Below are positions 57,462 through 64,000 of a DNA stretch of 64,000 nt, piece by piece. The position numbers and the translations under genes were made by a program. This DNA comes from Zygnema cylindricum (lineage: Eukaryota; Streptophyta; Zygnematophyceae; Zygnematales; Zygnemataceae). Under the pieces are notes generated by a model. That model was not told the origin of the DNA, searched no databases, and saw only the letters and a list, made by a program, of their open reading frames with translations. Numbering within the stretch: position 1 is the stretch's first letter; each line of letters starts with the position of its first letter. The stretch covers positions 24,947 to 88,946 of the forward strand of contig JBBHKE010002225.1 in NCBI GenBank assembly GCA_037447655.1, written 5' to 3'.

Positions 57462-60131
57462 AGTTACAAGGCTTTTAAGCTTCCAGTAGTCACGATTGTT
57501 GGCTGTTGTCTTCCAGATATGGAAAACTATTAAGAGTACAAACCAAAAAAGTCACATGAATTATGAAATATCCTGCCGAAGCAAGCAGAAATGAATGTTG
57601 GTAAAGCTGCACACAAAACAAAGAAGATTTAATGAAGTGCGGAAATAGACAAACTTGGCCAAAAGGTTTGTAACATGGAACAAAGAGCATATATACCGTA
57701 TGAGAGAGGGTTAAGAAAAGTCCATTTGACTCACTGCTTTGCTCAGTAATGTTCAGAAATTAACAGGCAATTACGTTTTGACTTTGATTTGGAGCGTGCG
57801 TTTATTTCTCAGTTCAGGTTCTGTCTTGTATGAGACAGGTTAACTTGCCATTTATCAACAAGGAAAAAAAAGAAAGGGCTACTTCACTACGGTATATATT
57901 CAGATATTCCATCAAAATCAAAAATCGATACGCCTATTTTGTTTGGTTGTTTTTTTTTTTTTGGTTTTTCTTCTTCTTCAGCGCCAGACCTGCACGATTG
58001 CACTCGGTGTGCCTTTCCACTTTCGAATTTTCGAACTACAACTTCGCAGTTCCCACCCAAACACGTTACAGAAAGCCGTCAATTCCGCCTGCGATCCGTT
58101 CGGACGGTCACGATCCTCTCCTTTAAATAAGGCGTGTAATAAGTAAAGATATCCATTCAGCCGATGAAGTTACCGCAAATTCAGCAAGCCTAATTCAAAT
58201 CCAATTTCATATTCAAATTTACATCTAATTTCAGATTTGTGTGGGAACTTTATTAGAGTTCAGCTTGAAGCGGTCCGTTTTAAAGTTTGAAAATTTAGGG
58301 CATATCGCTTAGCTCAATATTTCTGAGTATTCCCTTTTTCCAAGTTGGCAGTCTCAGTCCTTATCTCTGAGATCCTTAGACATTTTAAGGCAGTTTAGCA
58401 ATTGCAGTACTGTAGCTGTTGGTTGTAGCCTCTTGTGTTTTAGCTATACAACCTATATCTGGTCAGCAAGCTCATTATTAGCCTGAACGGTATTGCATTG
58501 TTTCCACTCAAAACGCTACAATGGCAAACAGTTCTGCTAAATTTTATTTTCAAGATTTGTAGAATCCAGCATGTACTTTTAATGATAAACTTTCCCTCTC
58601 TCGATTTTGTTTGAAGAAAAATTATTACTAAGCCTGTTATGGCTTTGTGAAAGCATTCCAAACCTTCATGACGAGCTGACCAATGTTTTTATTCCATTCA
58701 TCACTATCGAACCGTTTGTCATGAAGTAATATGTGAGATGTTTGTCATCCATTAATGTGTTGTTAGGAACGCAAAAGCTCTTCTTATCTATTTCTTTCCT
58801 TTTCTTTTCAGACTACGACTTATTTGATGCAGAAAGGTAAAGTCCGTTTTAATTCAACTTACTTGTCCATTAAAAAATGGTGAGAAAATTTTTAAATGGT
58901 AAAGACTGTGCGTGATAGTCATCAAGACCTTCAGCACATTGTTTATACTTCAAATGCTTTAAACTACAAAAACATGAAGACAATAAACACCAATAATTGT
59001 GCAACATTTAACTTATCCACTTATTGAGTTGACAACTTCAAAATGAAATGAATCAGTTTTTACTTCCATGGAAACACTAAGCTAAAATATGAATCAGCTG
59101 GTTGCAGTCTTAACTCGTATTACAAATTTTCCTAACCCGATAAAAGAATTATATCTATAAACTTATGCCATAAAGCAGAGGGCAGCTTTCACTAATCAAG
59201 TCAAACAGGCTTTCAGGAAACAAATATAATGTTTAAGGAGAATCATTATGCGTTTCTGCCTGGGTCCTGCAAACGTACTTGATTAGACTCGGTTCAATGA
59301 TGCATAAAATTCTGAGAGTGTGGATTTCTGAAGGAAGGCTAGCTGGTCACTCAAGCAAACTCAAACCTAAAGTCACCTTTAGAAATTTAAGTCAATTTGG
59401 GAAGTATCATTCTCTACAAGGGCTGAACTCAGGTGGGCAAGAAGTTTTTGAGTAATGGAAACTCTGTTTAGGCAGACCCCAGGTTGGGGCCAAAGATGTC
59501 CTTCCACATTTTATTAATGCAAAATAGTTTCCAATCTGAAGGTAGCAATTATCCTTTTACATGCATATTTTCCATGAGACCGTTGCAAGAATCTTCATGT
59601 TACACTCACAATAGCTCAGAACATCGATATCAAAAAATAAAAAAGAACAACTAGAGCACAAGCAAAAACAAAGATGCCTTCCAATTCACCACTGAGTTCA
59701 CTCTCCACTACATGTATCTTTATTGAATTGAAATGTGCCTTGGTGATACATGCATAGTTGGGAAAGAAAGGGTAAAACATGATGTGCCATTACTTGCACC
59801 TGTACACAACTCATGAGCTATCAAAAATTTGTCACACGATTTGTCATGCTACAAAATACAAATGTAGCGTAACAAATCGTCCGCTCCCTCTCCCTCACTC
59901 TCTCCCTCCTTTTCCTTTTATTAGTTTGTTAGTATAGCTAATTTATTTCCCTAATTTATTCACTCTCTCTCTCTCTCCCTCTCTTTCTTTTCCTTTTCGT
60001 CTGTTAGTTCGTTCCTAAGTTAATCCTTTTCCCTTCTTTATTCACTCTCTAGCTCTCTCTTTCTCTCTCTCTCCCTCTCTCTCTCTCTTTTTCTTTGTAA
60101 GTTCGTTACTAAGTTTATCTTTTCAACTTCT
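57462..60131. other. Intergenic region between the SMC and SWEET genes
   Basis: Upstream side of the SMC gene and downstream side of SWEET. No gene seen. The short frames at 57830-58146 overlap each other and have no domain. Confidence 0.45.
59881..60092. repeat. CT-rich microsatellite blocks
   Basis: Two CTCTCT blocks (59881-59910 and 59960-60092) separated by near-repeats of TTAGTTCGTT; the blocks look like diverged copies of one unit of about 80-90 bp. They lie just downstream of the SWEET stop codon, so probably in its 3' UTR. Confidence 0.75.
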
Positions 60132-63100
60132 TCACTCAACGGGTTGTGGGCCTCTCTCTTCGTCTGAAACCTTGTCTGGTGAATCCAAAAACCTTTTTCT
60201 GGAAGACGATCGACTGCTTGTATTAATAACTTCAACAGTTCTGCTCTCCGATTTCCAATATCGGGCATAAAGGAGGAGTTGCACTGTACCCAAAATTGTG
60301 CCCAATGCATTTGGAATCTGTGGCCCACTTTCCCACTTGTTACTACCTCACTTTCGTTCCCATTTGTTACTATCTCAGATCATGAAAACATCTTGAAAAC
60401 TGTTTTAGTAAGGTGCACTTCTACTGCAGCAAATTGTTGGCGAAACTACCATTTTCGTGAACCAACTACCTACTCCTAGTTTGAGCTCCTATTATACAGT
60501 ATAAGGATGGTCGGAGACCAAAATTGTTGCAAAATTCAAAAATGTTGATGGGCTCATCTTATCAGCACCAACATTACGAAAAAAGACAGTTTAGCATAAG
60601 AAGAAATTGATGATGTCTTCAAATATTTACAAACAAAAACACTAGAAGGGATGGTTGAGGCTTACCCCAACAAAAATGTCCCGAACGTACACCGCATACA
60701 CTGCCCAACAAGGAAACAAAAAAGACAATGAAAGAAAAACCACTACCATTAGTACAGATTATATAGATTAGTGCAGATCATTGATTTAAACACAAACATA
60801 TTCTGTTGGTTTTCAATAAGTTGTTAAAAATAACAACTTATCTGTCCTGTGGGGCTTTCAAATAACAACAACTTTCACCACCATGTGTAAGCTCATACAA
60901 TTTTTGAACATGTTTTATTCATCGGTTGTTCGCAGTGAATGAATAAGCTGGTTTGATATGTTTGGTACAAAAAATGAGTAATTATGAACCAAATTCCTCC
61001 GGAACAATCACCCCATAACCATATAGGAGGAACTAGCCCAATTCCCTCGAAACCATCCCCACTAATTAACCTCTCCCTTTGTAACCCTGATCCTGTTCCC
61101 TCTCCCAACCTGATTCCTCACCTGTCCATGCGGCTGCATTCACAAATACGTTGAGAGACAAGAAAAACGGCATAAATTGGACACTCTCCGTTTTTATGAC
61201 CGTCCACATGATGGACAACGGACTCGCATACATAGCCGTCGTGACGATGACAGCGAGGACGCCGACCACCGTCATCCGCAAGGATGAACTATGGAGAGCC
61301 CCTAATGCGACAGCTGTCACTGCTGCAAAAAAAGTCACAAGTCCAGCAAGGTGGCATAGGAGTTTCGTCTGCATTGGAAGAAATCCAAACAACAGAACTT
61401 AGAATAACTAACAAAACGAAATCCAGTAAACCGCCCATCCCTATTAGAGTTAATGAATTATTAGCGTTAAAAATTTATTAGAATCAACCACACTAGATTA
61501 TGTTTCACCAAGTTGCTCAATCTGCCCCACTAAATTTAATATTGTTATCGACACTAATTTATGATTCACTCACTCAAATTAGAGAGGTTAACTCCAATAG
61601 CAATTGACTTTGTCGTATACAAACATCAGTGTTAAATTCACATGTGGTGAGGTTCTTAAATCGGACAGGTATTTGATTTCTACCAAGTACAAATACATTA
61701 GTGTGACTCTAAAACGATAAATAAAAAAGACCAGCATTTTCCTAAGAACGTAAAGAAGTTAGATGGAACCCTTTTTCCCTCCAGTATTGTGTTGAATTTG
61801 GAAACAAAGCACAAGAGTCCCAGAGTGACTCAGACGGTGATGAATGGGTGATTAAAAGTTGTATGTCAAGATTCAGATTCCAATATTGTCTAGGTTTGCA
61901 TACACTTTGGGATTAACCTTTATTTTTGGATAAAAATGAACAACATTCGGGATAAGAACCTTTCAGCCCGAAAGATGGGAAATTGGATTCATCATTCGGC
62001 ATAAAATCACGGGCATTAAATACGCACTGAATAGCGTTGACGGTAGCAAAGAACACATGCAAACATCATTTAAAAACTGCCCCTGTGAAAATCGACGATG
62101 AACCACTTAAATGACATTAACACTAACATGGTCACATGGTCACTGGTCACATGGTCACATGGTCACATGGTCACTGGTCACATGGTCACATGGTCACATG
62201 GTTCACATGGTCACATGGTCACATGGTCACATGGTCACATGGTCCACATGGTCACATGGTTTGCTTTGTTTTTCGGGCGAGGTGAAAACTCGTGATTTAA
62301 ACAAATCATGAATGAATTAGAGGAGGCGAGAAAGAGAGAGAGAATCTTGGAAGATATGGTTGTAGAGGAGAGGGCGAGGATAGAATGGCTTCTTGAAGAG
62401 GAGGAGGAGGAGGAGATGGGAGAAAAGTTGATGGAGAAAAGAGATAGAGAGAGAGAGAGGAGGGACAGGTAATAGAGTGGATCTCAGAATCTAATTTCAA
62501 TTTCTAAACTCAAATTTAGTGTTGCTGGGCTGTTCGTAATTTTCACGCTTCATGTCACGCTCGACGAACAGCCGACTGCATTATATAGTGAGGATAGAGT
62601 AAATCGTATAGGTTCTAGAACTCTAGTCGTTCGGAATTCAAATGATTGATACAACACTATTTTACGTACAGTAATGTTGCATGGCGAATCGTATCGGACC
62701 GACACCCGATGGCCGATCCGGTGCAGCGAACGTGACGGGTGACGTGACATGAGAGTCCATAAAAAGTTTAAAACCCTGAATGCTTAAAGCCCCCGGCAAT
62801 TTTTTTTACTTTATTTTGTTGTTGAATCAAACTCCACAGACATTTACGCTAAAACATTCATAAAAGAGGTGTCACTCATCCGAGTTGGATGGGAAACCCA
62901 TAGGCCCTTAACTTTTGGGAACTCGAGCAATCTGACGTGGAACTATGGATGAATGTAAAAAATATTACATAAGAGTAAAATTCCATAAAATAACATAAAA
63001 CGAGTTAAAACGGTTGAACTCGAGCTACGGTAGCATAGCACGGCGATACTCAATTTTTCGGCATTTTTCTTTTTCCATCACATGGCATCGCATTTAAAAT

Positions 63101-63925
63101 GTCGCCAAACATTGAATCGGCACTCCCCTCCATCACTTTTTCTTTCTTCCAATTATTCTTCTTTTTCCAACTTTTGTTAGAGTAAATATCCCTCACGTCG
63201 GAAAATAGAATGTATTCGCTAAGCGACGGGGCTAAAAAACATAAAAATACTTCTAAACACAGAAATGGAAGGTTTTAACGTTTAATCTCTGTTTAAACGA
63301 AAATAAGTTTTTGAAAGGGGATACAAATTTCGACGAATCCCTCTACCATACATATGCGACACACATGTTGAGGATTAAAAATTCAAGACTTGAACTCCAT
63401 ATGACCATTTCCATCTCAATTCCAAAAAATTGTTTTATACATTGGTTCATATTCATTTTCCCTCTTCTTCCTTCTCCCTCCTCTCTGCTCTCCTAAAATG
63501 CCAAACTTACAATCGATCATCCCCACACAATTGACTCCTTCCAAAAAACCCAAAATCCCCCATCTCCTTCCCTTCCTCACACCACCTCTCCTTATCCCCT
63601 ACATTCCCTCCCCCCCCTCCCCTCCCTTCCCTCTCCCCCTCCCCTCCCCTTCACCCCTCCTTCCCCTCCCCCCTTCCCTCCCTCCTCCCGCCACAATGAA
63701 CCTGGACGCACCCTCTGTCCAGGTTCAGAGTAGAGGACGAACACGGCCAGGTAAGCGGCATTGGCGGCCGTTCCCGCCACATTAATAGTGAGGACCAGCG
63801 TCTGGTCGGAGACCGGGGGGAGGCCGTAGAGGGACCAGAGGGAGCAATTGAGGAGGGTGCAGAGGTAGGGGAGGGAGGAGAATTCGAGGGTGCTCTTCTC
63901 TCGGATAATGCGGAGGATGGTGGGG
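60132..63925 (-). CDS. SWEET: SWEET sugar transporter, 5' end outside window
   Basis: A membrane uniporter for sucrose or hexoses with two MtN3 triple-helix bundles. Four exons are in the window: 63925-63712, 61368-61122, 60700-60666 and 60317-60132, all in phase, about 226 residues. The first encodes the end of helix 1 to helix 3: PTILRIIREKSTLEFSSLPY, LLNCSLWSLYGLP and LTINVAGTAANAAYLAVFVLY. The second carries helix 4 and the second MtN3 motif (MYASPLSIMWTVIKTESVQF, MPFFLSLNVFVNAAAWT). The third is only 35 nt (VYAVYVRDIFVG). The fourth has IPNALGTILGTVQLLLY and a hydrophilic tail with Ser runs and a VE end. The N-terminal first helix lies beyond 64000. The first visible acceptor sits after a pyrimidine tract of over 70 bases. 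Confidence 0.94.
62126..62260. repeat. 8-bp tandem repeat GTCACATG
   Basis: About 16 copies of GTCACATG with occasional 3-bp losses (ACTGGTC) and one inserted base, inside the long SWEET intron. Each unit carries CACATG, an E-box core. The open frames across it are artefacts. Confidence 0.95.
62315..62470. repeat. GA-rich tract in the SWEET intron
   Basis: Plus strand of GAGAGA and GAGGAGGAGG units between 62315 and 62470. No coding support. Confidence 0.7.
63540..63690. repeat. C-rich (CCCTCC)n tract
   Basis: Plus strand of CCCTCC and CCCCTCCC units, inside the SWEET intron just after its donor. Confidence 0.85.
63698..63726. other. Perfect 10-bp inverted repeat at the SWEET splice donor
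   Basis: GAACCTGGAC (63698-63707) and GTCCAGGTTC (63717-63726) are exact complements around a 9-base loop. The minus-strand donor GT (63711-63710) lies in the loop. Confidence 0.9.
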
Positions 63926-64000
63926 CTGGGGGGAGAGGGAGAGAGAGGGGAGCGGGGGAGGGAGAGGGAGGGAGGGGGAGGGGGAGGGGGGGGGGGGGGG
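63926..64000. repeat. G-rich tract at window end
   Basis: Runs of G with single A spacers, ending in 16 or more G. On the minus strand this is the pyrimidine tract of the SWEET intron. The sequence may form G-quadruplexes, and the run may mark a contig end. Confidence 0.85.

Noticed and set aside
62098-62311. Two His, Met and Val-rich ORFs
   Set aside because: They are translations of the GTCACATG satellite.

Overview
The window is nuclear DNA of a green plant (streptophyte). Five spliced genes of plant type can be read exon by exon: a plastid HCF136 with a thylakoid twin-arginine signal, NSA2, a plastid-type CBS-pair protein, a SMC ATPase and a SWEET sugar transporter. Between them lie Ty1/copia retrotransposons, hAT-type and TA-flanked MITEs and long AT-rich introns. 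I cannot name the species. The repeat load and the unusual SMC would suit a non-seed plant or charophyte alga, but that is inference.

Layout. 1-8.4 kb: a copia gag remnant, then a complete but decayed copia element (2293-8358) with two LTRs, a PBS, a PPT and a perfect 5-bp target duplication. 8.4-9.0 kb: two MITEs. 9-11.1 kb: nothing recognised. 11.1-19.4 kb, minus strand: HCF136 in eight exons. 20.0 and 21.3 kb: two tRNA-Gly-like genes, one carrying a serine-type GCU anticodon. 20.3-22.8 kb: a cluster of related TA-flanked MITEs. 24.2-30.0 kb: a degenerate DDE transposon with acidic and charged ORFs and arrays of GCGACGA palindromes. 30.4-35.4 kb: a short gag-only copia derivative with 1.1-kb LTRs; its left LTR is interrupted by a hAT-type MITE with a perfect 8-bp duplication. 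35.6-36.5 kb: a long purine tract.

38.7-43.0 kb, plus strand: NSA2 (260 aa, ten exons), the 60S ribosome biogenesis factor. 46.4-47.9 kb, minus: the CBS-pair protein. 50.1-57.5 kb, minus: a full-length SMC2-like ATPase of about 1,167 residues in 13 exons, strongly diverged from canonical SMC2. 60.1-64.0 kb, minus: the last four exons of a SWEET gene that runs off the right edge.

The genes do not form an operon or pathway. HCF136 assembles photosystem II, the CBS protein probably senses adenylates in the plastid, NSA2 matures 60S subunits, SWEET moves sugars and the SMC handles chromosomes. The strongest candidates for something undescribed are the divergent SMC and the tRNA-Gly body with a GCU anticodon. 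Exon coordinates come from reading splice sites and checking phase by hand. No alignment or database search was run; comparisons with known families are from memory.
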